Shown one piece after another: positions 33,871-43,413 of a stretch of DNA of 64,000 nt. Both the position numbers and the translations under genes were made by a program. The DNA is from Gemmatimonadaceae bacterium (GTDB lineage Bacteria > Latescibacterota > UBA2968 > UBA8231). The stretch is from NCBI GenBank assembly GCA_026706075.1, contig JAPOZM010000088.1, positions 93,724-157,723 on the forward strand, written 5' to 3'. Every line of letters begins with the position of its first letter. Position 1 is the stretch's first letter. Below the pieces are notes generated by a model. The model did no database searches, had not been told where the DNA came from, and worked only from the letters and a program-made list of their open reading frames with translations.

Positions 33871-34301
33871 GTGAGCACAAGCCGGGGATCGGAAAGTTGT
33901 ACTACAGCATCGGCGAGGTGGCGGAAGTGACGGGGCTGCCGCCGTATACCCTGCGGTCCTGGGAAAGGGAGTTCCCCTGCCTCCGCCCGAAGCGGGTCCG
34001 GGGCAAGAACCGCGCCTACCGCCCCCGCGACATCGGCATCATCCTGCTCATCAAGCGACTCCTTCACGAGGAGCGCTACTCCACGGAGGGCGCGCGCCGG
34101 AAGCTGCGCAACGAGCCGGAGCTGGTTCAGAAGGCGGCTGACGGCTTCCCGGAGCAGCCCCGCAGCCGGCCTTCCGAAGGGGGAGGGGAGCCCCGGCAGG
34201 CGGCCCCACAGTGGGGTCCCCGAATCGAAGAGGCGCGGCCCCTCGGCCTGCCCGGGGGGATTCTCGAGGAGCTGCGCCAGATCGCGAGGTTGCTGGAATA
34301 G
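33867..34301 (+). CDS. MerR-family transcriptional regulator
   Basis: A 144-residue regulator with a MerR winged helix-turn-helix at residues 10-80 (YYSIGEVAEVTGLPPYTLRSWE, then KNRAYRPRDIGIILLIKRLLHEE). The C-terminal half is Pro/Glu/Arg-rich and ends in a short helix; it has no metal- or drug-binding module. It resembles small MerR-like proteins often found beside translation genes. The ATG overlaps the der stop. Target genes cannot be inferred. Confidence 0.85.
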   Translation: MSEHKPGIGKLYYSIGEVAEVTGLPPYTLRSWEREFPCLRPKRVRGKNRAYRPRDIGIILLIKRLLHEERYSTEGARRKLRNEPELVQKAADGFPEQPRSRPSEGGGEPRQAAPQWGPRIEEARPLGLPGGILEELRQIARLLE

Positions 34302-34335
34302 GTGCGCTTGGGTACCGGACCCGGTCCCCTCAACC

Positions 34336-34364
34336 TTGCTCAACGCCATAATTGTCTGTATTTT
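34336..34364 (+). promoter_or_regulatory. Sigma70 promoter of the rimP-nusA-infB operon
   Basis: TTGCTC, 17 bases, TATTTT within a locally AT-rich stretch; start of transcription near 34371, about 50 bases before rimP. Confidence 0.6.
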
Positions 34365-34419
34365 TTAGGACTTCGGCAGGCTCGACGTGCCTGCTGGTGA
34401 CCCGGGAGAGCCCTGAGCC

Positions 34420-34908
34420 ATGGCCGAAGCAGAGGCCAGCGACGACTGGCCGGGCCGATCTGCACAGCCGGAGGCCCTGCGCCCGCTGCTGTTCGAGATC
34501 GCTGAGCCCGTCGTGGCCGACCACGGCGCCGAGCTCGTCGATGTCGAGATCTCCGGGTCGGGCAGCTTCAGCGTCCGCCTGTCGGTCTACCGCGAGGCGG
34601 GCGTCACCGTCGATCTGTGTGAGGCCATCTCCCGGGAGCTTTCGGATGTGCTCGACATCGAGGATCCCCTTCCCGGTCGCTACCGGCTCGAGGTGACTTC
34701 ACCCGGCCTCGAGCGGCCACTGCAGACCGACGCCGACTTTCGGCGCGCGCAGCGGCGAAGGCTCAAGGTCGTCACCTGCGACGGCCGTACCGAGTTCGGC
34801 CGTCTCTCCGGGTTCACGGAAACCTCGATCGAGCTCGAGCGGAAAGCCGGCCCCCGAAGCGTCGCCCGCGGCGACATCGCCCGGGCCACCATCGAAGTGG
34901 AATTCTGA
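34420..34908 (+). CDS. rimP: Ribosome maturation factor RimP
   Basis: A 162-residue 30S assembly factor. The two-domain RimP pattern is visible: VADHGAELVDVEISGSGSFSVRL, then VTVDLCEAISRELSDVLDIEDPLPGRYRLEVTSPGLERPL, and a C-terminal SH3-like domain ending ARATIEVEF. It leads the classic nusA operon, with a 10-bp gap to nusA. Confidence 0.95.
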   Translation: MAEAEASDDWPGRSAQPEALRPLLFEIAEPVVADHGAELVDVEISGSGSFSVRLSVYREAGVTVDLCEAISRELSDVLDIEDPLPGRYRLEVTSPGLERPLQTDADFRRAQRRRLKVVTCDGRTEFGRLSGFTETSIELERKAGPRSVARGDIARATIEVEF

Positions 34909-34918
34909 ACGGAGCGGG

Positions 34919-36412
34919 ATGAACGCTGAGTTCAACATTATCGAAGCCCTGGGCCAGATCGCGCGTGAGAAGAACGTGGACCGCGAGATGGTCATCCAGA
35001 CCCTGGCCGACGCCCTCGTCTCGGCTGCCAAGAGGCGCTACGGCAACGTCGACAACTTCGAGGTCCAGACCGATCCGGGGAGTGGCCGCATGCGGGTGGT
35101 GGCCCGCAAGACCGTCGTGGAGGAGGTGAACGTCCCCGAACTCGAAATCGAAATCGGGGAGGCCCGCCAGATCGATCACCAGGCCCAGATCGGCTCGGTG
35201 GTCTTCGAAGAGTTGAACCTGGCCGACTTCGGCCGCAACGCCATCCAGACGGCCAAGCAGATCCTGATCCAGCGCGTGCGCGAGGCCGAGCGCGAGCACA
35301 TCTACGAGGAATTCGCCAGCCGCATCGGCAAGATCGAGTCCGGCACGGTGCAGCAGATCAGCCACGGCGACATCATCATGAATCTCGGGCGCGCCGAAGC
35401 CGCCGTGCCCCTCAAGGAGCAGATCCGCCGCGAACGCTATCGCCAGGGCGACACGGTGCGCGGATACATCTTCGAGATCCTCAAGTCCAGCCGAGGCCCC
35501 CAGGTATTGCTCTCCCGGACCCATCCCGAATTCCTGCGCAAGCTGTTCTCCCTCGAGGTCCCGGAGATCGCGGAAGGGATCGTGACCATCCACGCAGTGG
35601 CCCGGGAGCCAGGGGAGCGGGCCAAGATCGCGGTGAGCTCCAACGACGAGCGGGTCGATCCGGTCGGTGCCTGCGTCGGCGTCAAGGGTTCGAGGGTACA
35701 GGCGATCGTCCGTGAGCTCTCCGGAGAGCGGATCGACATCGTCCCCTGGATCGACGAGGCCGACATCTTCATCTCCCGGGCCCTGGGCCCGGCCACGGTG
35801 TCGCGGGTGATCACCGATGGCCGCCGCCATCATGCCCAGGTCATCGTCGAGGAAGAGCAGCTCTCCCTCGCTATCGGCAAGTCCGGACAGAACTCCCGGC
35901 TCGCCGTTCAGCTCACGGGCTGGGGCCTGGACATCATCACCGACGAGGAGTATCAGCGGCGCCTCCGCAGGTTGGAGGAAAGCAAAGTGGAGTTGCGCCG
36001 CCTGGAAGGCGTCAGCGAGCTCATCTCCCTAAGCCTAGCGACATCGGGCTTCATCTCCATCCGGGGCATCGCCCAGGCCGAGGTCGACATGCTGCGCACC
36101 GTCCCCGGCCTGGAGGGGGAGGGGGAAGCGGCGCGCTTGAAGGCACTGGCCGTCGCATATGTCGAACAGGCGGAGGCCTCCGGCGAGAACCTCAGGCCGG
36201 CCACGCTCGAGGAGCTTGAGGCCGCCGAGAGAGCCGCCGCCGAGGCCCGGGCGGCCCAGTTGGCCCGCGCTCCTGAGGAGGAGGCCGAAGGCGGTGCTGC
36301 GCTCACGGAAGAACCGGACAGCGAGGGCGTAGAGGGGAGCGGAAGCGAAGCTGTGAGCGCAGCCCCCGGGGAGTCCGAAGCCCCCACCACGCGCCCCTTC
36401 GAAACCAGCTGA
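34919..36412 (+). CDS. nusA: Transcription termination/antitermination protein NusA
   Basis: A 497-residue protein with the NusA N-terminal RNA-polymerase-binding domain (about 1-125), an S1 domain (around SGTVQQISHGDIIMNLGRAE), and two KH domains (GACVGVKGSRVQAIVRELSG and AIGKSGQNSRLAVQLTGW). The C-terminal 90 residues are low-complexity, rich in Ala and Glu, ending in an acidic Ser/Pro tail instead of the paired acidic repeats of E. coli. It controls pausing and termination. Confidence 0.96.
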   Translation: MNAEFNIIEALGQIAREKNVDREMVIQTLADALVSAAKRRYGNVDNFEVQTDPGSGRMRVVARKTVVEEVNVPELEIEIGEARQIDHQAQIGSVVFEELNLADFGRNAIQTAKQILIQRVREAEREHIYEEFASRIGKIESGTVQQISHGDIIMNLGRAEAAVPLKEQIRRERYRQGDTVRGYIFEILKSSRGPQVLLSRTHPEFLRKLFSLEVPEIAEGIVTIHAVAREPGERAKIAVSSNDERVDPVGACVGVKGSRVQAIVRELSGERIDIVPWIDEADIFISRALGPATVSRVITDGRRHHAQVIVEEEQLSLAIGKSGQNSRLAVQLTGWGLDIITDEEYQRRLRRLEESKVELRRLEGVSELISLSLATSGFISIRGIAQAEVDMLRTVPGLEGEGEAARLKALAVAYVEQAEASGENLRPATLEELEAAERAAAEARAAQLARAPEEEAEGGAALTEEPDSEGVEGSGSEAVSAAPGESEAPTTRPFETS

Positions 36413-36438
36413 CCGGGTAAGCGGATCGAGGAGCTCTT

Positions 36439-38844
36439 TTGGAAAAACGCCGGGTATATCAGGTAGCGAAGGAGAAGAAGCTCTCCAGCGATGCCCTCAT
36501 CTCCATGCTGAAGGGGATGGGGCAGGACGTGAAGAGCCACATGAGTGTGGTAACTCCCGAGATGCTGGAGGCGATCACCAGGAAGATCGACGAGGAGAAG
36601 CAGTCCTCGATCGAGGAGGTGCAGCGGCAGAAGGTCAAGGAGTCCCAGCGCAAGGCCGAGGCCCGAGCCGCGCGCCAGCCCACGGATACCAAGGAGGAGA
36701 GCAAGCCGCGGGACGGCCGCCCCACCGGCCGCCGGCCCGATCCGGCCCCGCGCCCCGGGATGCCCCCCCCGGCGCCCGAGCGCCCCGACGATGGCCGTCG
36801 CCGCAAGCGGCGGGGCGGCAAGGTCGACGAGGAGATGCTCAACGAGCTGCGCGAGACCCACACCGCGGATCGGCCGGCCGAGAAGGCCCCCGCCAGTTCC
36901 GACGTCAGCGGTCGCTGGCGGGCCGGCGGAGGCCGCCAGAGGCGCCGCAAGCAGGTCGATTCGCAGGCGGTCCAGGAGAGCGTCCGCAAGACCCTGAGCC
37001 AGATCAGCGAAGGACGCACGCGCCGGCGATACGACCGCTCGCGCGACGAGGGGGGCGAGGAAGAGTCTCAAGAGACCCAGGTTCTGCACATCAACGAGTT
37101 CGCCACCGTCGGTGAGTTGGCAGAAGCCCTGCACGTCCGGCCGGCGGAGGTGATCGCCGTCTGCCTGCACCTGGGCGTGGTGGTGACGATCAACCAGCGC
37201 CTCGACATGGACACCATGGTGACCGTGGCCGACGAGTTCGGGTACGAGGTCAAGCGTCTCGAGGCAGCCGAGGATGAAGAGGTGGAAGACTTCGGGGACG
37301 ACGATCTGGCCGACGAAGGAGATGTGGGAGAGCCGGCTCCTCGGCCGCCCGTGGTCACCGTCATGGGACACGTGGACCACGGCAAGACTTCCTTGCTCGA
37401 CTACCTGCGCAAGACCAACGTCGTCAAGGGCGAGTCCGGTGGCATCACCCAGCACATCGGCGCCTACTCCGTCCGGGTCTCCGAGGGGCGGTCGATCACC
37501 TTCCTCGATACCCCCGGACACGCCGCCTTCACCGCCATGAGGGCCCGCGGAGCCCGCATCACGGACCTCGTCATTCTCATCGTCGCAGCCGACGACAGCG
37601 TCATGCCCCAGACGGTCGAGGCGATCGATCACGCCCGGGCAGCCCAGGTTCCGATCGTCGTGGCCATCAACAAGATCGATCTGCCCACCGCCGATCCGGA
37701 GCGCATCAAGCGCGAGCTGGCCGAGCACAGCGTCCTCGTCGAAGGGTGGGGGGGGCAGGTCTCCTGCGCCGAGGTCTCTGCCACTACCGGCGCGGGGATC
37801 GAGCAGCTCCTCGAAGCGGTGCTGCTCGAATCCGAGGTTCTGGAGTTGAGGGCCTTTCCGGAGAAACGGGCCCGCGGCACGGTCGTCGAAGGTCAGCTCG
37901 ACCGGGGACGAGGCGCCGTGGCGACCGTCCTCATCGAGGATGGGACCCTGAGCCAGGGCGATCCCTTTGTCACCGGTATGTACGGGGGCCGCGTACGGGC
38001 CCTGATGGACGAGCAGAATACCCGCCTCAAGTCGGCGGGCCCCGGGCAACCAGTCCAGGTCCTGGGCCTGGGCGGGGTTCCCCAGGCGGGCGAGGTATTC
38101 ACCGTCGTCCCCTCGGAACGCGATGCCAAGGCCATCGTTACCAGGCGCCAACAGATCAAGCGGGAACAGGACGCCCGCAGGAGAAGCCTGACCCTCGGCG
38201 ACCTGCAGCACCAGATCCAGGAAGGCCGCATCAAGGATCTCAACGTCGTTGTCAAGGGAGATGTGGACGGTTCGGTGGAGGCGATCACCCAGGAGCTGGG
38301 CGGCATCACCCACGAGGAGGTGCGCATCGCCGTCATCCACGCTGCCGTCGGTCCGGTATCGGACAACGACGTGATGCTGGCCTCCGCCTCCGGGGCGGTG
38401 ATCATCGCCTTCCACGTAACCATCGAGAGTTCCGCCTCGGCCATGGCCGAGGAGAACGGCGTCGAGATCCGCGAGTACAGCGTCATCTACGAGGTCGTGG
38501 AAGAGTTGAGAGCCGCCCTCGCCGGCCTCCTCGCCCCGAGCCTCGAGGAGCGCATCATCGGCACCGTCGAGGTGCGCCAGTTGTTCTCCTCCTCCCGGGC
38601 CGGCAACATCGCCGGGTGCTACGTGCAGGACGGCCGGATCGCCCGCAGCAGCACGGTCCGGCTGCGCCGCGAGGAAGAGATCGTCTGGGAGGGCCGGATC
38701 GCTTCGCTGCGCCGGTTCAAAGACGACGTGCGTGAAGTGCTCGAGGGGTTCGAGTGCGGGATTTCCCTGGAGGGACACAACGATGTCCGCGAGGGAGACC
38801 TGATCGAAGCGGTCGACGTCGTCGAAACCGTGCGGACCCTGTAG
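36439..38844 (+). CDS. infB: Translation initiation factor IF-2
   Basis: An 801-residue GTPase starting at TTG with GAGGAG 6 bases upstream. The N-terminal IF2_N helix ([21 protein letters not shown]) is followed by a charged, Arg/Pro-rich linker (about 60-200). A second N-domain follows ([24 protein letters not shown]), then the G domain with GHVDHGKT near residue 310, DTPGH and NKID, and the C-terminal fMet-tRNA-binding domains ([18 protein letters not shown] segment present as [14 protein letters not shown]). It delivers initiator tRNA to the 30S subunit. Confidence 0.97.
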   Translation: MEKRRVYQVAKEKKLSSDALISMLKGMGQDVKSHMSVVTPEMLEAITRKIDEEKQSSIEEVQRQKVKESQRKAEARAARQPTDTKEESKPRDGRPTGRRPDPAPRPGMPPPAPERPDDGRRRKRRGGKVDEEMLNELRETHTADRPAEKAPASSDVSGRWRAGGGRQRRRKQVDSQAVQESVRKTLSQISEGRTRRRYDRSRDEGGEEESQETQVLHINEFATVGELAEALHVRPAEVIAVCLHLGVVVTINQRLDMDTMVTVADEFGYEVKRLEAAEDEEVEDFGDDDLADEGDVGEPAPRPPVVTVMGHVDHGKTSLLDYLRKTNVVKGESGGITQHIGAYSVRVSEGRSITFLDTPGHAAFTAMRARGARITDLVILIVAADDSVMPQTVEAIDHARAAQVPIVVAINKIDLPTADPERIKRELAEHSVLVEGWGGQVSCAEVSATTGAGIEQLLEAVLLESEVLELRAFPEKRARGTVVEGQLDRGRGAVATVLIEDGTLSQGDPFVTGMYGGRVRALMDEQNTRLKSAGPGQPVQVLGLGGVPQAGEVFTVVPSERDAKAIVTRRQQIKREQDARRRSLTLGDLQHQIQEGRIKDLNVVVKGDVDGSVEAITQELGGITHEEVRIAVIHAAVGPVSDNDVMLASASGAVIIAFHVTIESSASAMAEENGVEIREYSVIYEVVEELRAALAGLLAPSLEERIIGTVEVRQLFSSSRAGNIAGCYVQDGRIARSSTVRLRREEEIVWEGRIASLRRFKDDVREVLEGFECGISLEGHNDVREGDLIEAVDVVETVRTL

Positions 38845-38862
38845 AGTTGCGCCTCGGGTGCC

Positions 38863-39144
38863 GTGGTCGTTCTCGTCAGCGAGGTGCAGTTGTATCTGCC
38901 CGACGCCCACTCCCTCAAACAGAAGCGCCAGGTGCTCAACAGCATCAAGGAACGTCTGCACAACCGGTTTCACCTCGCCGTGGCGGAGGTCGATCACGCC
39001 GATCTGTGGCAGCGCAGCACCCTCGGCATGGCAGCGGTGAGCAACTCCGGGAGGCAGGCGGACGAGATGCTGGCCAAGGCGGTGAATTTCATCGAGTCCG
39101 ACGGACGGGTGCAGATCATCGACTACACCATCGAGGAACGCTGA
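38863..39144 (+). CDS. DUF503 family protein (YlxP-like)
   Basis: A 93-residue protein starting at GTG. The sequence VSEVQLYLPDAHSLKQKRQVLNSIKERLHNRF and the following AVAEVDHADLWQRSTLGMAAVS are the DUF503 signature. Usually encoded between infB and rbfA, as here; a role in ribosome maturation is suspected but not established. Confidence 0.92.
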   Translation: MVVLVSEVQLYLPDAHSLKQKRQVLNSIKERLHNRFHLAVAEVDHADLWQRSTLGMAAVSNSGRQADEMLAKAVNFIESDGRVQIIDYTIEER

Positions 39145-39146
39145 CC

Positions 39147-39530
39147 TTGGCAAGCAGCCACCGAGTGCAGCGCGTGCGCCTGCAGTTGCTGCGGGAACTG
39201 GGCGAGATCGTGCGGCGGCTGCGGGACCCCCGACTCGGGTTCGTGACCGTCATGGACGTGGAGATCCCCAGCGACGACCTGAGCCACGCCACCCTCTTCA
39301 TCAGTGTCCTGGGCGACGCAACAGAGCAGGAACACGCAATGGCCGCGCTGGAGAGCGCCCTCGGGTACATCCGCCGCGAGTTGGCCCGGCGGTTGACGAT
39401 ACGCCACGTGCCCGAGCTCGCTGTCCGCTACGACCACACCTCGGAGCGTGCGGCCCGGGTCAACGCCATCATCGACGGGCTGCCCGGCACCGGTGGCGGC
39501 ACGGCGGAGGCTCCGCCGCCTCGTGGATGA
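39147..39530 (+). CDS. rbfA: 30S ribosome-binding factor RbfA
   Basis: A 127-residue KH-like protein for 16S rRNA 5'-end maturation. It starts at TTG, 2 bp after ylxP. The sequence RVQRVRLQLLRELGEIVRRL, DPRLGFVTVMDVEIPSDDLSHATLFISVLG and ELARRLTIRHVPELAVRYDHTSE is canonical. The last 15 residues are Gly/Pro-rich. The stop overlaps truB as ATGA. Confidence 0.95.
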   Translation: MASSHRVQRVRLQLLRELGEIVRRLRDPRLGFVTVMDVEIPSDDLSHATLFISVLGDATEQEHAMAALESALGYIRRELARRLTIRHVPELAVRYDHTSERAARVNAIIDGLPGTGGGTAEAPPPRG

Positions 39531-40417
39531 CCGTGGACGGGATCGGGGGCGTCCTCGTCGTCGACAAGCCGACCGGGCCGACGTCGCACGACGTCGTAGC
39601 CAGGACTCGACGGGTCCTCGGGATCCGACGAGTCGGACACTGCGGCACCCTCGATCCCCTGGCTACGGGTGTTCTCGTCCTCTGCGTGGGCCCCATGACC
39701 CGGTTCAGCCGCTGGCTGACCGGCGGCGACAAGGAGTACGAGGCCTGCTTCCGCCTCGGGGCGACGAGCGATACCGACGACGCCCTCGGAGAGATCACCG
39801 AGACGCCTGCCGCGGAGCCCATTCCCCGGAGCGAGATCCAAACCGCTCTCAAGGGCTTCCTCGGAGTCATCGATCAGGTTCCGCCCGAGCACTCGGCCGT
39901 GCGCGTGCGCGGCGTCCGCAGCTACCACAGGGCCCGGCGCAAGGAGGCGACGGGCCTGGTGCCGCGGCCGGTCCGCGTCGACCGGTTCGAGATCGTCGGC
40001 TACGAGCCGCCCCGGCTGCGTGTGCGCGTATTGTGCGGCCAGGGCACCTACATCCGCTCCTTGGCGCGGGACCTGGGCCAGGCCCTGGGTTGCGGCGGAC
40101 TCGTGGAGAAATTGAGGCGCCTGCGCGTCGGGGCGCTGACGATTCGCGATGCCGTCGAATGGGGGGCCCTGGAGCGGCAGACCGCGGCGGACATGTTTCT
40201 GAGCGCACGCCGGGCCTTGTGCGGAGTCCTCGGCTTCGTCGAGATCGACGGGAGAGGGGCCGAGGCCTTCTTCCACGGGCAGCCGGTACCGATAGAGGCG
40301 TGCCCCGGAGAGAGGGCGGTCTTTCACGAGGCCGGTTTTCTCGGGGTGGGACGAGTCGATGAAGAGCGCCGACTTCGCCCCCTCAGGGTGGTGGCGGAAT
40401 GGCCCACTCTGCCATGA
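39527..40417 (+). CDS. truB: tRNA pseudouridine(55) synthase TruB
   Basis: A 296-residue enzyme making psi55 in the T-loop of tRNAs. The signature GVLVVDKPTGPTSHDVVARTRRVLG and the catalytic Asp motif RVGHCGTLDPLATGVLVLC are present, as is GTYIRSLARDLGQALG. The stop overlaps the riboflavin kinase start as ATGA. Confidence 0.96.
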   Translation: MTVDGIGGVLVVDKPTGPTSHDVVARTRRVLGIRRVGHCGTLDPLATGVLVLCVGPMTRFSRWLTGGDKEYEACFRLGATSDTDDALGEITETPAAEPIPRSEIQTALKGFLGVIDQVPPEHSAVRVRGVRSYHRARRKEATGLVPRPVRVDRFEIVGYEPPRLRVRVLCGQGTYIRSLARDLGQALGCGGLVEKLRRLRVGALTIRDAVEWGALERQTAADMFLSARRALCGVLGFVEIDGRGAEAFFHGQPVPIEACPGERAVFHEAGFLGVGRVDEERRLRPLRVVAEWPTLP

Positions 40418-40824
40418 GCCGGCCGCTCAGGTCGCCGCGACAGGGCGCCGGCGGAGAGGGCCCCTCGGTCATCACCTTGGAGGGCATCGTCGTCCGGGGC
40501 GAGGGCCGGGGCCGGCGGCTCGGGTTTCCCACCGCCAACCTGCGGGTAGCTGCCGATACGGAGCCGCCGCGGGGCGTCTTCGCCGCCCGGGTCCATCGGG
40601 CCGGAGCCGAGCTCGCAGCCGTAGCCAACATCGGCACGCGCCCGACCTTCGATGGACAGGAGGTCTCGGTGGAAGTGCATCTCCTGGACTTCGAGGGAGA
40701 CCTGTACGATGAGCGGCTGCGCGTCACTCTCGACCGCCGTCTTCGGGGCGAAAGGCGCTTCGACACGGTCGAGGAACTGCGGCGCCAGATCGCCGGAGAT
40801 ATCCAGCAGGCCCGTTCCCGATGA
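40414..40824 (+). CDS. Stand-alone riboflavin kinase (RibF C-terminal domain only)
   Basis: At 136 residues this is only the riboflavin kinase half of the usual bifunctional RibF; the N-terminal FMN adenylyltransferase (about 180 residues) is missing because truB occupies the DNA before it. The kinase motifs are all present: GRGRRLGFPTANL, GVFAARVH, NIGTRPTFDG and VEVHLLDFEGDLYDERLRV. It should phosphorylate riboflavin to FMN. The ATG at 40414 overlaps the truB stop; an ATG 15 bp earlier is possible. It sits where ribF normally lies, so a domain loss or domain separation is likely. Confidence 0.85.
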   Translation: MSRPLRSPRQGAGGEGPSVITLEGIVVRGEGRGRRLGFPTANLRVAADTEPPRGVFAARVHRAGAELAAVANIGTRPTFDGQEVSVEVHLLDFEGDLYDERLRVTLDRRLRGERRFDTVEELRRQIAGDIQQARSR

Positions 40825-40859
40825 GGGAGGGCTCACCAACAACATCGGAGGCTAGGACG

Positions 40860-41129
40860 TTGTCGATCACCGCTGAACGCAGGAAAGAGCTTGTTGTGAG
40901 ATTCGGAGAGAAGGAGGCCGACACAGGGTCGGCGGCGGTGCAGATCGCCGTTCTCTCCGAGCGCATTCGCAATCTCACCGAGCACCTTCGGGTGCACGGG
41001 CGCGATTTCGCGACCCGGCGCGGCTTGCTGAAGCTCATCGGGCGGCGGCGCCGTCTGCAGCAGTACCTGCAGAGGAAGTCGCCCGAGGCTTACGCGGCAC
41101 TGATCAAGAACCTCGATCTGCGGCGCTGA
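40860..41129 (+). CDS. rpsO: 30S ribosomal protein S15
   Basis: An 89-residue protein, the standard S15 length when started at the TTG at 40860, which has GGAGG 8 bases upstream. The sequence VRFGEKEADTGSAAVQIAVLSERI and HGRDFATRRGLLKLIGRRRRLQQYL are diagnostic. It binds the 16S central domain. As usual it precedes pnp. Confidence 0.96.
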   Translation: MSITAERRKELVVRFGEKEADTGSAAVQIAVLSERIRNLTEHLRVHGRDFATRRGLLKLIGRRRRLQQYLQRKSPEAYAALIKNLDLRR

Positions 41130-41236
41130 GGTCCCTGGCGCCCAAGCCGGTCCGGAGACGAACGATCCGTCACCCTCCTTCTGCCAGGGATGACGGGTCC
41201 CACCCAAGAACGCCACACAGGAAAGCACCGAAAGAG

Positions 41237-43312
41237 ATGACACACAAAGTCGAGATGGACTGGGGCGGGCGCACGCTCTCCCTGGAGAGCGGCAAGGTCG
41301 CGGCGAGAGCCAACGGAGCCGTGTGGGTCCGGTACGCGGACACCATCGTGCTGGTCACCGCCTGCAGGTCCCATCGCGCCGAGGACAGGGGCTTCCTGCC
41401 CCTGACCGTGGAGTACCGCGAGAAGGCGTACGCCGCAGGCCACATTCCGGGGAACTTCTTCAAGCGGGAAGGCCGCATGGGGGAGAAGGAAACCCTCAGC
41501 GCGCGGATGATCGATCACATGATCCGCCCCCTGTTCCCCAAGAAGTTCCCCCACGAGATCCAGGTCTTCGTCTCGGTTCTCTCCGCCGACGGCGAGAACG
41601 ACGCTGACATCATTGGAATGGTCGGGGCCTCGGCGGCCCTTTGCCTCTCCGACCTCCCCTTCGAGGGTCCCATCGCCGCTGTCCGAGTCGGGCGCGTCGA
41701 CGGCGATCTCATCGTCAACCCGACCCTCTCGCAGCTGGAAGCGAGCGACATGGACCTCATCATCTCGGGTGACCGGGACAGCATCGGGTCCGTCGAAGGT
41801 GGCGCCGAGGAAATCTCGGAGGCCGCCCTCCTGGAGGCCCTCGAGTTCGCTCACGAGCATCTCCAGGAGGTCCTCGATCTCCAGGATGACCTCGCCGAGA
41901 ACGCTGGACGCCAGAAGATGCAGTACTCGCCGCCGGTCATCGACGCCGAGTTAGTGAAGGCGGTGGAGGAAGCCGCCGCGGAGCGGATCTCCGAGGCGAA
42001 TCGCTGCGGAGACCGCGACAGGCGAGGCGCCCTGATCGAGCAGATGGAGGCCGAGGTCGCCGCCGAGCTGGAGGAGCGTTTCCCCGACGCGGGCAAGGCC
42101 ATCGGCGAACTGCTCTACGACATGACCAAGGCAGACATGCGGAGGATGGTGCTGAGCGAGGAGCGCCGTATCGACGGCCGCCAGCTCGACGAGGTCCGGG
42201 AGGTGACCTGCGAGGTCGGAGTCCTGCCCCGGGCCCACGGCTCGGCCCTGTTCACCCGCGGGCAGACCCAGGCCCTGTGCACCTCGACCTTGGGGAACAA
42301 GTTCGACGAGAGGATGATCGAAGACCTGCGCGGCAAGGCCTTCAAGTCCTATTACCTCGACTACAACTTTCCCTCCTACAGCACCGACGAGGTCTCCTTT
42401 CCCCGGGGTCCCGGGCGGCGGGAAATCGGGCACGGCCACCTGGCCGAGCGGGCCCTCGAGCCCGTGGTCCCGGTGGTGGAGTCTTTCCCGTACACCGTCC
42501 GGCTGGTCTCCGACATCCAGTCATCGAATGGGTCCACGTCGATGGCCACCGTGTGCGGCAGCTCCCTGGCCCTCATGGACGCGGGCATCCCCATCAAGTC
42601 CGCCGTCACCGCATCCGGCGTCGGTCTCATCAGCGAGGGGGAGGAGTACGCCATCCTCACCGACATCCTCGGCGACGAGGACTTTCTCGGCGACATGGAC
42701 CTGAAGGTGGCGGGCACCGAGGAGGGAATCACGGCGGTGCAGATGGAGAACAAGATCGCCGGCATCCGCCTCGAGATTCTGGAGGAAGCCCTCGAGCGGG
42801 CCCGCGCGGGGCGCATGCACATCCTCGATGTCATGAACGCCTGCATCGACACCCATCGGGCCGAGCTGTCCCGGCACGCTCCGCGTATCGAGTTCCTCAA
42901 GATCGACCAGGAGAAGATCGGCGCCGTCATCGGCCCGGGAGGCCGGACGATCCGCGAGATCGAGAAGAGCGGCGCCAGCGTCAGTGTCGAGGACGACGGC
43001 ACGATCACGATCTCCGCCGTGGAGGCGGAGGCCGCCGACCAGGCACGGGCGATGATCGAGGCGGTCACGGCGGAGGCCGAGATCGGCGCCGAGTACGAGG
43101 GCACGGTGAAGCGGATCATGCCCTTCGGCGCCTTCGTCGAGATCCTTCCCGGCAAGGAGGGGTTGCTTCACATCTCCGAGCTCGATCACCGCCGTGTCGA
43201 CACGGTGGAGGATGTCGTCGCCGAGGGAGACCAGGTGGCGGTGAAGGTTCTCGACATCGACAATGCCGGCAAGATCCGGCTCAGCCGCAAGGCGATGCTG
43301 CCGAGGAGCTGA
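41237..43312 (+). CDS. pnp: Polyribonucleotide nucleotidyltransferase
   Basis: A 691-residue phosphorolytic 3'-5' exoribonuclease. Two RNase PH-like domains (first: VEYREKAYAAGHIPGNFFKREGR; second: HGSALFTRGQTQALCTSTLG), the helical linker, a KH domain with GPGGRTIREIEKSGA and an S1 domain (YEGTVKRIMPFGAFVEILPGKEGLLHISE) are in order. The 107-bp gap from rpsO shows no clear promoter. A strong hairpin follows the gene. Confidence 0.97.
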   Translation: MTHKVEMDWGGRTLSLESGKVAARANGAVWVRYADTIVLVTACRSHRAEDRGFLPLTVEYREKAYAAGHIPGNFFKREGRMGEKETLSARMIDHMIRPLFPKKFPHEIQVFVSVLSADGENDADIIGMVGASAALCLSDLPFEGPIAAVRVGRVDGDLIVNPTLSQLEASDMDLIISGDRDSIGSVEGGAEEISEAALLEALEFAHEHLQEVLDLQDDLAENAGRQKMQYSPPVIDAELVKAVEEAAAERISEANRCGDRDRRGALIEQMEAEVAAELEERFPDAGKAIGELLYDMTKADMRRMVLSEERRIDGRQLDEVREVTCEVGVLPRAHGSALFTRGQTQALCTSTLGNKFDERMIEDLRGKAFKSYYLDYNFPSYSTDEVSFPRGPGRREIGHGHLAERALEPVVPVVESFPYTVRLVSDIQSSNGSTSMATVCGSSLALMDAGIPIKSAVTASGVGLISEGEEYAILTDILGDEDFLGDMDLKVAGTEEGITAVQMENKIAGIRLEILEEALERARAGRMHILDVMNACIDTHRAELSRHAPRIEFLKIDQEKIGAVIGPGGRTIREIEKSGASVSVEDDGTITISAVEAEAADQARAMIEAVTAEAEIGAEYEGTVKRIMPFGAFVEILPGKEGLLHISELDHRRVDTVEDVVAEGDQVAVKVLDIDNAGKIRLSRKAMLPRS

Positions 43313-43343
43313 CACCGGAGAGCCGGCGCGGCAGCGCGGAAAG

Positions 43344-43390
43344 AAGACTACCGAAGCTCCCGGAAGAAGGCCCTCGGCATCGGTAGTCTT
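43344..43390 (+). terminator. Intrinsic-type terminator after pnp
   Basis: An 11-bp perfect stem, AAGACTACCGA and TCGGTAGTCTT, around a 25-base loop, ending in a TCTTTTCTG run. It lies between pnp and asnS and ends only 23 bases before the asnS start, so it could also attenuate asnS. Confidence 0.7.
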
Positions 43391-43413
43391 TTCTGTTGAC
43401 GGAGTGGACGATC

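Noticed and set aside
35953..39153. A long minus-strand open frame antisense to nusA-infB
   Set aside because: Same explanation; infB and nusA are unmistakable on the plus strand.
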